From JAXLYE01 sp046351595 (lineage in GTDB: Bacteria > Myxococcota_A > Polyangia > Palsa-1104 > JAEUJZ01): 64,000 nucleotides of DNA. A program made the position numbers and the translations under genes. Each line of letters begins with the position of its first letter. Position 1 is the stretch's first letter. Positions 26,517 through 34,345 of this stretch are shown here, in pieces. The notes beneath the pieces are model-generated. The model saw only the letters and a list, made by a program, of their open reading frames with translations. It did no database searches and was not told the origin of the DNA. Location of the stretch: positions 1-64,000 of the forward strand of contig JAXLYE010000011.1 in NCBI GenBank assembly GCA_046351595.1. The letters run 5' to 3'.

Positions 26517-27644
26517 ATGTCGGAGCCTGCGCCTCTGAGTAGACAGGAGCTTGAGACACGGCTCGCCGCGGCTCAAGCAGTGTGGATCCGGCGGTTTGTG
26601 CCGGAGGCGAACATCAGCCGCATCCGCTGGTCCGGCGGCAGCACCCAGATGATCGATCTCGGGCGCGAGCAAGGACCGGGGCGCGAGCAGGGAGGAGACA
26701 ACCCGCCCCTCCTCTTGCTCCATGGAGGGCTCGGCGAGGCATTCCAGTGGGCCCCGATCCTGGCGCAGCTCGGCCGCCACCGGCGAGTCCTGGCCGTCGA
26801 TCGGCCCGGGCACGGACTGGCCGACCCGTTTGATGCGCGCGGCATCGATCTCATGGCGCATGCCGCGACCTTCATCGCGGACGTGCTCGATGCCGCTGGT
26901 GCCGAGCAGGCCGCGCTGGTCGGCAGCTCGATGGGCGGGCTGTTCGCGACGGCCTTTGCGCTGGCCCACCCCGCGCGCGTCGAGCACCTCATCTTGCAGT
27001 CCCCGGCAGGAGCCACCGGAGAGCTGCCGCTGATGCTCCGACTCGGCACGCTGCCCGGCCTGCGCGCGCTGGTCCGGGCGCAGATGCGCAAGCCGACGCG
27101 TGACAGCATGCGCGGATTCTGGAAGCAGCTCCTGGTCGCGCACCCCGAGCGCCTGCCGGACGAGTTCCTGGATCTCTCCGCGCTCAGCCAGGCCCGCAAC
27201 GCCGAGAGCTGGTTCGCCCTGCTTGACCGCACCGTCGATGTACGCGGGCTCAAGCGCGACCTGCTGGCGGGCGCTCGCTTCGCCGATCTGCAGGTCCCGA
27301 CCACGCTGCTGTGGGGAGACAAGGATGCCTTCGCCTCGCCGATCCACACAGAGCGTCTGCGCGCGCAGAACCCGCGCCTCCGCGTGGTGCACATCGCGGA
27401 TGCGGGCCACGCGCCGTGGTTCGATCAGCCCGAGGCCACGGCGACGGCGATCCTGACGGCGCTCGGAGCGCTGCCCGCCCGACCGCAGCCTCTGCGCAGC
27501 CGGTCCGGCGCCCCGCGGCTGGATCCGTTCCGGATTCGACCGTGGACCGTGGTTCCTAAGGCAAAGCGTCTTCGCACGCGCCCAGGCCAGCGCAAAGACA
27601 GAGCGCTCCGCAGAGCCCGTGCATTCCGGAAGACGATCGTCTGA
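26517..27644 (+). CDS. Alpha/beta hydrolase
   Basis: This 375-residue protein has the alpha/beta-hydrolase core: oxyanion region LLLLHGGLGEAF, nucleophile elbow GSSMGG (Ser at about 140), acid in LLWGDKDAF and His in DAGHAPWF. It lacks a signal peptide. The last 60 or so residues are Arg/Pro-rich and not part of the fold; the usual family end would lie near ILTALGALP, so the tail may be read-through into formerly non-coding DNA. The substrate is unknown; it could be an esterase or a C-C bond hydrolase. Confidence 0.85.
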   Translation: MSEPAPLSRQELETRLAAAQAVWIRRFVPEANISRIRWSGGSTQMIDLGREQGPGREQGGDNPPLLLLHGGLGEAFQWAPILAQLGRHRRVLAVDRPGHGLADPFDARGIDLMAHAATFIADVLDAAGAEQAALVGSSMGGLFATAFALAHPARVEHLILQSPAGATGELPLMLRLGTLPGLRALVRAQMRKPTRDSMRGFWKQLLVAHPERLPDEFLDLSALSQARNAESWFALLDRTVDVRGLKRDLLAGARFADLQVPTTLLWGDKDAFASPIHTERLRAQNPRLRVVHIADAGHAPWFDQPEATATAILTALGALPARPQPLRSRSGAPRLDPFRIRPWTVVPKAKRLRTRPGQRKDRALRRARAFRKTIV

Positions 27645-27821
27645 ACGGGTTCCACGGAGTCGGTTTCCTGCTCGCGCCTCCGCGAGCATGGAGACAGCTT
27701 GGCGCGGAGCCGGGCGTGATTCCGTGGGAAGAGGAGGCCCGGTAGGCTAAACTTCCCCGGCGGATTGCGCGCCGTGGACCACCGGCAATGGGTGGGACGC
27801 AGCCGCCCGTGACAGGACGTA

Positions 27822-30800
27822 ATGAGCAAGAGCATCGACGGCACACCATCGGCCGAGGCGAGCGCCTTTGCCACTGATATTCCCCACCTCCGGGCCGTGG
27901 CCGACCTCCTCCCGCAGCTCGCCTGGAGCTGCCGCCCCGACGGGTATTGCGACTACCTGAGCCGCCGCTGGGTCGCGTATACAGGAGTCCCCGAGGCGCT
28001 CCACCACGGCAGCGGCTGGCTCGACGCCGTCCACCCCGATGACCGGGCCCGCACCGGAGCCGCGTGGAGGGCCTTCGTTGCCGGCCGGTCCGAGTACGAT
28101 GTCGACTACAGACTGCGCCGGCACGACGGCGAGTACTGCTGGTTCAAGACCCGCGGGACCCTCGTCCGGGGCGAGGGCGGGGAGCCGCTTCGGGTCGTCG
28201 GGACAACGACTGACATCAACGATCAGAAGCGCGCCGAGGAGCGCGATCGCGAGAGCCGGGAGCGACTCGACGCAGCGCTCTCGGCCTCGGGGACCGGCAC
28301 GTTCCGCTGGGACATCCAGACCAACGCCCTCGACTGGGACGAGCAGCTCGACCGGCTCTTCGGCCTGCCGCCGGGGCACACCGTCCGGTCGCTCGACAAG
28401 TTCGTGGAGCGGGTCCACCCCGACGACCGGGCCGGGGTCCTCGAGAGGTGCCAGCGGTGCAAGTACGAGGGCGCCGACTTCGTGATGGAGTTCCGGGTGG
28501 TCTGGCCCGACGGCTCCGTGCACTGGCTCGACGACCGCGGGCGGACCTTCCTGGACCCGGCGGGCCGACCCGCCTACATGACCGGAGCGTGCGTCGACAT
28601 CACCGACCGGAAGCGGTCGGACGAGCGGTTCCGGGAGCTCGACGAGCGCGCGACCTTCGTCCGGAAGGCGAGCGGAGTGGGCTTCTGGTACTGCGACCTG
28701 CCGTTCGACGTGCTCGAGTGGGACGAGCTGGTCAAGGCCCACTTCCACCTCGCGCCGGACGCGCGCGTCACCATCCGCACGTTCTACGAGCGCATCCACC
28801 CGGACGACCGCGAGCCGACGCGAGAAGCGATCGAGCGCAGCATCGCGTGTCGCGAGGGGTACGACGTCCACTACCGGACCGTGCACCCCGAGACCGGGGC
28901 CGAGAAGTGGATCCGGGCGATCGGCCGGACGTTCTACGCGCCGGACGGAACGCCGCGACAGTTCGACGGCGTCACGCTGGACGTCACGACCGCGCGGCGC
29001 GCCGAGGAGCGGCGGCAGTTCCTCGCCGACCTCGCCGCCGCCACGCAGCCGCTGACCGATCCCGCGGAGGTCACGGCGCTGACCGCCCGGATGATCGCCG
29101 AGCACCTGCGCTGCGACCGCTGCGCGTACGCCGAGGTGGAGGACGAGTCGATCTACGTCATCACCGGCGACTTCACGCACGACGTGCGGAGCATCGTCGG
29201 CCGCTGGCCGGTGGCCTCGTTCGGGGCCGAGCACCTCCGGCTGATGCGGGCCGACGAGCCGTACGTCGTCCACGACGTCAACGCCGACCCGCGCATCGGT
29301 TCGGACGATCTCTTGGCATACCGCGCGACCCGGATCCAGGCCGTCATCTGCGTCCCCCTTTTCAAGGACGGGCGGTTCACCGCGGCGATGGCCGTCCACC
29401 AGGCGAGGCGGCGGCAGTGGACGGCGGACGAGGTGGAGCTCGTCCGCACGGTCGTCGGCCGGTGCTGGGAAGCCCTGGAGCGCGCCCGGGCCGCGCGGGC
29501 GCTCAAGGAGAGTGAGAAGAACCTCCGGCTCATCACCGACAGCGTCCCCGCCCTCGTCGCCTTCGTCGACGCCGACCAGCGCTACCGGTTCGTCAACCGC
29601 GAGTATGAGGAGTGGTTCCGCCGCCCGCGGGCCGACGTCGAGGGGCGGCACCTGCGGGAGGTCATCGGGGAGGCAGCGTACGAGCGGCTCCGCCCGTTCG
29701 TCGAGCGCGGTCTCGCCGGCGAGCGGTTCGCGTTCGAGGCGCTCAGCCCGTACCCGACGGGGCCTCGCCACATCCACGCGACCTTCGTCCCCCGCATCGA
29801 CGACGGGCGGGTGACCGGGTACCTGTCCCTCATCACCGACGTCTCGGACCGCGTCCGCGCCCAGGAGGAGCTGCGCGAGAGCGAGGCGAGGCTCCGGTCG
29901 GTCACGGACGCGGCGCGGGTCGGGCTCGTCATGGTGGACGAGCAGCACCGCTACCGGTTCGCCAACCGCGCCTACGCCGAGGTGCTCGGGCTCCCGTCCG
30001 CGGACATCGTCGGACTCCGCGTCGCCGAGGTCCTCGCGCCGGTCTACGAGCAGCAGGTCCGCCCGCGGCTCGAGCAGGCCTTCGCCGGCGAGCGTGTGAG
30101 CTACGAGCTCAGGCTGCCGCCGCTGCCGGGCGGCGGGCCGCGGTTCTGCGCCGTCGCCTACGAGCCGCGCACCGACCCGTCGGGAGAGAAGCTCGTGGTG
30201 GTCGTCATCGTCGACGTCACCGAGCGGCTCCGGGCCGAGGAGCAGCTGCGCGACGCGGACCGGCGCAAGGACGAGTTCCTGGCGATCCTCGCCCACGAGC
30301 TCCGGAATCCGCTCGCGCCGATCCGCAACGGGCTCCAGGTGATGCGCCTCGCCGCCGACAATCCGCCCCTCATCGCCAGGGCGCGGGACATGATGGACCG
30401 CCAGCTCACGCACATGGTGCGGCTGGTCGACGATCTGCTCGACGTGTCGCGGATCTCGCGCGGGAAGATGGAGCTGCGCCGCCAGCGGATCCTCCTGTCG
30501 GACGTAGTCGCGAGCGCCGTCGAGACGGCGCGGCCCGCGATCGACGCGGCGAAGCACCTGCTGACCGTGAGCGTCCCGCCCGAACCGCTGTACCTGGACG
30601 GCGACCTGACCCGGCTCGCGCAGGTGTTCAGCAACCTGCTCACCAACTCGGCGAAGTACACGCCGGTGTCGGGACAGATCGGGCTCGTCGCGGAGCGGGT
30701 CGGCAGCGACGTGGTGGTGAGCGTACGCGACACCGGCGTCGGCATCCCGGCGGAGGCGCAGCCCCGGATCTTCGACATGTTCTCCCAGGTCGATCGCTCG

Positions 30801-31364
30801 CTCGAGCGCTCGACGGGCGGGTTGGGAATCGGGCTCGCGCTCGTCAAAGGGCTGGTCGAGATGCACGGCGGCAGCGTCGCCGTGGAGAGCGAGGGCCAGG
30901 ATCGCGGCAGCACCTTCACCGTGCGGCTCCCGCTCTCGCCGAGCCAGCCGGTGAGCGAGCAGGAATCCGCGGGCGACGGTCGGGCGGCCCGCGGGCCGCG
31001 GCGAAAGGTCCTGGTCGTCGACGACAACCGCGACTCGGCGCAGTCGATGGCCGAGATGCTGACGCTCCTAGGGCACGAGGTGGTGACGGCGCACGACGGA
31101 GCCGCGGCGGTCGACGCCGCCGAGGTATTCCGCCCCGAGGTGGTGCTCATGGACGTCGGCATGCCCGGCCTGAACGGCTTCGACGCGACGCGGGCCATCC
31201 GGAGGCGTGCGTGGGGGCGCGCGGTCACCATCGTGGCGCTCACCGGCTGGGGCCAGGAGAGCGACCGCGCCGAGTCCGAGCGCGCCGGGTGTGACGGTCA
31301 CCTCGTGAAGCCGATCCACCTGGACGACGTCGAGCCGTACCTGGTCACCCTGCGGCGGAGATAG
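27822..31364 (+). CDS. Multi-PAS/GAF hybrid histidine kinase
   Basis: This 1180-residue soluble sensor has PAS domains at about 20-135, 145-265 and 280-395, with HPDDR motifs typical of PAS_3. GAF (about 400-560) and two further PAS (565-685 and 690-805) follow, then HisKA with AHELRNPLAPI (His825), HATPase_c (NLLTNSAKYT; GLGIGLALVKGL) and a C-terminal receiver with Asp1111 in LMDVGMPG. Codon choice looks different from neighbours, with more CGG for Arg and CTC for Leu. The domain string resembles planctomycete-type kinases, so lateral transfer is possible. Confidence 0.9.
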   Translation: MSKSIDGTPSAEASAFATDIPHLRAVADLLPQLAWSCRPDGYCDYLSRRWVAYTGVPEALHHGSGWLDAVHPDDRARTGAAWRAFVAGRSEYDVDYRLRRHDGEYCWFKTRGTLVRGEGGEPLRVVGTTTDINDQKRAEERDRESRERLDAALSASGTGTFRWDIQTNALDWDEQLDRLFGLPPGHTVRSLDKFVERVHPDDRAGVLERCQRCKYEGADFVMEFRVVWPDGSVHWLDDRGRTFLDPAGRPAYMTGACVDITDRKRSDERFRELDERATFVRKASGVGFWYCDLPFDVLEWDELVKAHFHLAPDARVTIRTFYERIHPDDREPTREAIERSIACREGYDVHYRTVHPETGAEKWIRAIGRTFYAPDGTPRQFDGVTLDVTTARRAEERRQFLADLAAATQPLTDPAEVTALTARMIAEHLRCDRCAYAEVEDESIYVITGDFTHDVRSIVGRWPVASFGAEHLRLMRADEPYVVHDVNADPRIGSDDLLAYRATRIQAVICVPLFKDGRFTAAMAVHQARRRQWTADEVELVRTVVGRCWEALERARAARALKESEKNLRLITDSVPALVAFVDADQRYRFVNREYEEWFRRPRADVEGRHLREVIGEAAYERLRPFVERGLAGERFAFEALSPYPTGPRHIHATFVPRIDDGRVTGYLSLITDVSDRVRAQEELRESEARLRSVTDAARVGLVMVDEQHRYRFANRAYAEVLGLPSADIVGLRVAEVLAPVYEQQVRPRLEQAFAGERVSYELRLPPLPGGGPRFCAVAYEPRTDPSGEKLVVVVIVDVTERLRAEEQLRDADRRKDEFLAILAHELRNPLAPIRNGLQVMRLAADNPPLIARARDMMDRQLTHMVRLVDDLLDVSRISRGKMELRRQRILLSDVVASAVETARPAIDAAKHLLTVSVPPEPLYLDGDLTRLAQVFSNLLTNSAKYTPVSGQIGLVAERVGSDVVVSVRDTGVGIPAEAQPRIFDMFSQVDRSLERSTGGLGIGLALVKGLVEMHGGSVAVESEGQDRGSTFTVRLPLSPSQPVSEQESAGDGRAARGPRRKVLVVDDNRDSAQSMAEMLTLLGHEVVTAHDGAAAVDAAEVFRPEVVLMDVGMPGLNGFDATRAIRRRAWGRAVTIVALTGWGQESDRAESERAGCDGHLVKPIHLDDVEPYLVTLRRR

Positions 31365-31770
31365 GTGGCTTTACAGAGGGCAGCTTGAGGGGATGCGCGC
31401 CGTCTTGATGGGCTCCGCGGCCTCGGCCAGGACACGCCCCTCTCGCAGTCCGATGTGGGTACGAGCTCGGGCGCCTTAATTGGACTTGGCGTCCGCAAAA
31501 GGACCCCCGCGTTCCCGTCGAGGTCCGCTTCATTCATGCTGAGCACCGTCGGCGGTGCGAGCGCAACGGAGCGTTGATTACGGACAGGAAGCCTCCCCGT
31601 GGTGGATCAACAGACCCGGCGGACCTTGGGCCGCGTAATGTCTCGATTGGGGCCTGGCGGGGTGGGTCGTATAGAGATTCGTTCTGTACTAATTCGTGTT
31701 TCTTGATTGGCTGATCACAGTACGGAGCGAGCGCTCTGCGTTACCCAGCCAGCCGTTGGGGTCCGCGCAC
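31365..31770. other. Intergenic region between hybrid kinase and porin
   Basis: About 400 bp of lower-GC sequence contain no convincing gene in either direction. AT-richer patches near 31660-31710 (GTACTAATTCGTGTTTCTTG) could contain the porin promoter. The phased heptamer site begins at 31771. Confidence 0.4.
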
Positions 31771-31799
31771 CTGAAACAGATCTGTTTCACCCTGAATCA
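31771..31799 (+). promoter_or_regulatory. Phased TGAAACA site A, upstream of porin
   Basis: TGAAACAGATCTGTTTCA at 31772-31789 is a perfect 18-bp palindrome. A third half-site, TGAATCA, is at 31793-31799. Half-site starts are at 0, 11 and 21 bp, which places them on one face of the helix. It lies 60-90 bp before the porin ATG. Sites B (33076) and C (50376) share the half-site and spacing. I infer a transcription-factor operator; the 10/11-bp phasing and the Porin_O_P neighbour suggest a Pho-box-like element. Confidence 0.6.
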
Positions 31800-31859
31800 A
31801 CGCGCGGCGGCGCCGCTGGCGCACCGGCCTGGCACCTGCCTTGCGACGCCCTGCGCAGC

Positions 31860-32987
31860 ATGTCGGTCCCTGGCCCTGCCCTCTCGGCAAGCAGACGTCC
31901 TGCTGGATGCGGCGCGTACCTTGTGGCCTGCCTGGGCGCGGCGCTGCTCCTTGGGGCCGCAGGTCCTGCCGCGGCGCAGTCGGCCCGCTGCAGCCTGAGC
32001 GAGGACAGCGTGCTGTCCCTGTTTCACGACCGCTACTCGGTCCAGGTCAGCGCCTTCGCGCAGCTGCAGTACGCGGCGGGGATCACGGCCCAGGGCCTCT
32101 CCAAGAGCGAGTTCTCGGTGCCGCGCGCCCGCATCTGCGCGTCGGGCCACGCGCTGACGCACAGGCTGCGCTATCGCCTGATGATCGGCCGCAGCATCCA
32201 GCGCGAGATCGAGGTGAACGACGCCTTCGCCGAGTGGGAGCCGGTCGACGGGCTGGCGCTGCGCCTGGGCCGCTTCAAGCTGCCGGTCATCCGCGAGTGG
32301 ATCGAGTCGGCGCGGCCGCTGGCGACCATCGACCGCTCGCTGGCCACGCGGCTGCTGCTGCCCGGGCGTGACTACGGCGCGAGCGTGAGCGGGCGCATCG
32401 TGCGCGGGCACCTCGCGTACCTGCTCGGTGTCTTCAACGGCGACGGCGATGCCGCCACCCGTGCCGCGGACACCAGCCCGGCGGTGGTCGCGCGGCTCGG
32501 GCTGCACCTGGGCGCTGCGCCGTGGAGCGGCGCGGTGGACTTTGCGGGCAGCGCTGCGGCCGCATCCCTGGAAGCGGGGCTTCTGTGGAACCGCTGGCGC
32601 CCGCCGTCCGTCCTCACGACCGCAGCGATGGTCGAGGACCAGCTGTGGAACGCCGCCGCGGCGCTGCGCTGGGCCCACTTCGACGCGGGGGCGGAGTACA
32701 TCGGGCAGCGGCGCGCGGACCCCGAGAAGGTGACCTGGACGCACGCGGGTTACGTCCGCCTGACCTACTTCATGCCCAAGCTCCTGTCCTCGGTGACGGG
32801 CCGCGCCTCCGTCGTCGAGGTGCGCGGCGATGCGCCCGCCGAGCAGGTCGAGGCGGAGGCCGACTGGGGGCTCTACCTCGACCGTCACCGCGTCAAGGCC
32901 GTGCTGCGCTATGCCGCGCTCATCGACACGACCCGCGAGCTCACCGAGCACCAGCTCGGGCTGCAGGTGCAGGTCGCGGTCTATTGA
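31860..32987 (+). CDS. Porin of the phosphate-selective O/P type
   Basis: This 375-residue outer-membrane beta-barrel has a signal peptide ending near GAAGPAAAQS. It shows the Porin_O_P pattern: FAQLQYAAGI, GRSIQREIEVNDAFAEW, RLGRFKLPVIREW, DRSLATRLLLPGRDYGASVSG and YLLGVFNGDG. It ends in aromatic QVQVAVY, as barrels do for BamA recognition. The upstream frame is open, but the ATG at 31860 begins the signal peptide. It is flanked by sites A and B in inverted orientation. A phosphate or other anion channel is likely, but selectivity cannot be read directly. Confidence 0.8.
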   Translation: MSVPGPALSASRRPAGCGAYLVACLGAALLLGAAGPAAAQSARCSLSEDSVLSLFHDRYSVQVSAFAQLQYAAGITAQGLSKSEFSVPRARICASGHALTHRLRYRLMIGRSIQREIEVNDAFAEWEPVDGLALRLGRFKLPVIREWIESARPLATIDRSLATRLLLPGRDYGASVSGRIVRGHLAYLLGVFNGDGDAATRAADTSPAVVARLGLHLGAAPWSGAVDFAGSAAAASLEAGLLWNRWRPPSVLTTAAMVEDQLWNAAAALRWAHFDAGAEYIGQRRADPEKVTWTHAGYVRLTYFMPKLLSSVTGRASVVEVRGDAPAEQVEAEADWGLYLDRHRVKAVLRYAALIDTTRELTEHQLGLQVQVAVY

Positions 32988-33075
32988 GCGGCGCGTTACT
33001 CAAGGGTGACCCAAGCTACCCGGCGGCTACGCACGCACCCGACGGGAGCCGTCCGCAGCGACGGCCTCGGCTCCT

Positions 33076-33114
33076 TGTTTCAGGCTGTTTCAGGGTGAAA
33101 CAAACTTGTTTCAG
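33076..33114 (-). promoter_or_regulatory. Phased TGAAACA site B, downstream of porin
   Basis: Four perfect half-sites start at 33076, 33086, 33096 (inverted) and 33107. Read on the minus strand, the order and spacing (forward, reverse, forward at 0, 11 and 21) repeat site A, including the linker TGTTTCACCCTGAA. It is thus an inverted copy of site A on the other side of the porin gene. It may be an operator for a lost minus-strand promoter, part of a terminator stem (TGTTTCA-ggg-TGAAACA), or one end of a mobile unit. Confidence 0.55.
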
Positions 33115-33193
33115 CGAGTCTGCGAGCTTGCCGGCGCCGGCTCGCGCGCGGTCTGCTCGTAGCGGAGTCCCCTGCGCCGTGCGATAAGGACGT

Positions 33194-33699
33194 TCAGGGC
33201 GCGCTCGGGCTCGTCGGGCCGAAGGCCGCGCGCAGGACCGACTCCGCCGGCTTGCCGCGTGGCGAGAAGCCCGAGGCGCCTTCCTCCTGGCTCTCGGGGT
33301 TGCTGAACCACTTCCAGATGTAGACGCCCGCGACCCAGTCGCGCGGCCGGATGCCGCCCAAGAAGACGCGGTAGGCCTGCGCCTGCGCCGCCTCGCTGAC
33401 CTCGAGGGCGCCGCGCGGCAGGTGCTCGGGCCACAGGTGCGGCTGGACCGCGGTGGCGCGGACCGACTTGTAGCCGACCTCGGTGAACACGACCGGGCGG
33501 CGCATGCGGCGGGCGACCTGCTCGATGGCATCCAGGTGGCCGCTCAGGCGCTGCGCCATGACCGGCTCCGGGGCGTCGGGCGCCTCGGCGAGCGGCGCGT
33601 AGAACTGCACGCCGATGAAGTCGAGCGCGTCCCAGAACGAGATGCGGCCCACCTCGTCCCAGTTCGCGGCGTAGACCAGCTTCCCCGGAAAGTACCACG
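33194..33699 (-). pseudogene. Glycosidase-like TIM-barrel protein, C-terminal fragment
   Basis: Family character starts at about 33690 with WYFPGKLVYAANWDEV and continues with FWDALDFIGVQFYAPL and RPVVFTEVGYKSV, ending VYIWKWFSNPES. This is the C-terminal half of glycoside-hydrolase-like TIM barrels (GTA TIM-barrel/GH113-like), with the catalytic-type Glu in FTEVGYKS. The N-terminal half is missing: further upstream the frame is low-complexity Arg/Ser/Pro and runs into the promoter of the next plus-strand gene. The frame stays open to 33805 but I see no real start. Probably a relic. Confidence 0.6.
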
Positions 33700-33818
33700 C
33701 AGGCCCGGACGCACGCGAGCGGGGCCGCGACGTCGGGGGGCCGCCGGCTCGCTCGGTCCTCAAGGGCACAGCGCCGCGGGACGAAGGGCTGGAACCCGAG
33801 CGCACCGGTCAGCGTACA

Positions 33819-34301
33819 ATGCCTCAGGTGAAGCGAGCACCCTCGCAGCGCATCGGCCGGACGCCGCTGCATCGGCTCTGGATCGCCGAGCTGCTCTTGC
33901 TCGTGTACGTCCTCTTGGTGCACGGGCTGCCGGCGCTTCACCTCGGCTGGCACGGCAACGATCACGTCCACGAGCACGGAGCGCTGCGCTGGCTGGCGCC
34001 CCGGCCCGAGGCCCACCTCCACACCCGCGGCGGCCGCCACGTCGAGACGGCGCCGCCGCGCGCGCAGGCTCCGTCCGCAGCGCGGGCGCAGCTGCAGGAG
34101 CCGCAAGGCGCGTCGCTCGAAGCGGTGCCGCACCTCGCGCAGGGGCCGCTGCACGGACAGCTCTCGCTGCTTCTTCCTACCGTGCTCGCCGCGCTGGCGG
34201 GCACGCCGGCGCAGCGCCTCCCGGCCGCCGCGCTGCTGTCTCCCTCGCTCCGTACCGAGACGACCCGCCGCCGCGCCCGCGCTCCTCCCGCTCCGTTCTG
34301 A
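33819..34301 (+). CDS. His-rich membrane protein next to TonB receptor
   Basis: This 160-residue protein has one hydrophobic segment (about 20-42, LWIAELLLLVYVLLVHGLPA). A His cluster follows (GWHGNDHVHEHGA, EAHLHTRGGRHVE), then a second weak hydrophobic stretch and a basic end. Small His-rich proteins of this kind often sit beside TonB receptors for zinc, copper or cobalt, and metal binding is the obvious inference. It lies 44 bp before the receptor gene on the same strand, so it is probably cotranscribed. The family is not identified. Confidence 0.6.
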   Translation: MPQVKRAPSQRIGRTPLHRLWIAELLLLVYVLLVHGLPALHLGWHGNDHVHEHGALRWLAPRPEAHLHTRGGRHVETAPPRAQAPSAARAQLQEPQGASLEAVPHLAQGPLHGQLSLLLPTVLAALAGTPAQRLPAAALLSPSLRTETTRRRARAPPAPF

Positions 34302-34345
34302 ACCCGCAGCACGAGTCCAGAACCGATAGCAAGGAGCACCGACCG

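Noticed and set aside
27747..30866. 1039-codon minus-strand frame opposite the hybrid kinase
   Set aside because: It is a shadow frame: Arg/Asp/Val/Pro-rich, no recognisable domain, and the plus strand has full kinase motifs.
1353..33769. 17-bp identity TCGGTCCTCAAGGGCAC at 1353 and 33753
   Set aside because: A match of this length is expected about by chance in 64 kb; one copy is inside the carotenoid oxygenase coding sequence and the flanks do not match.
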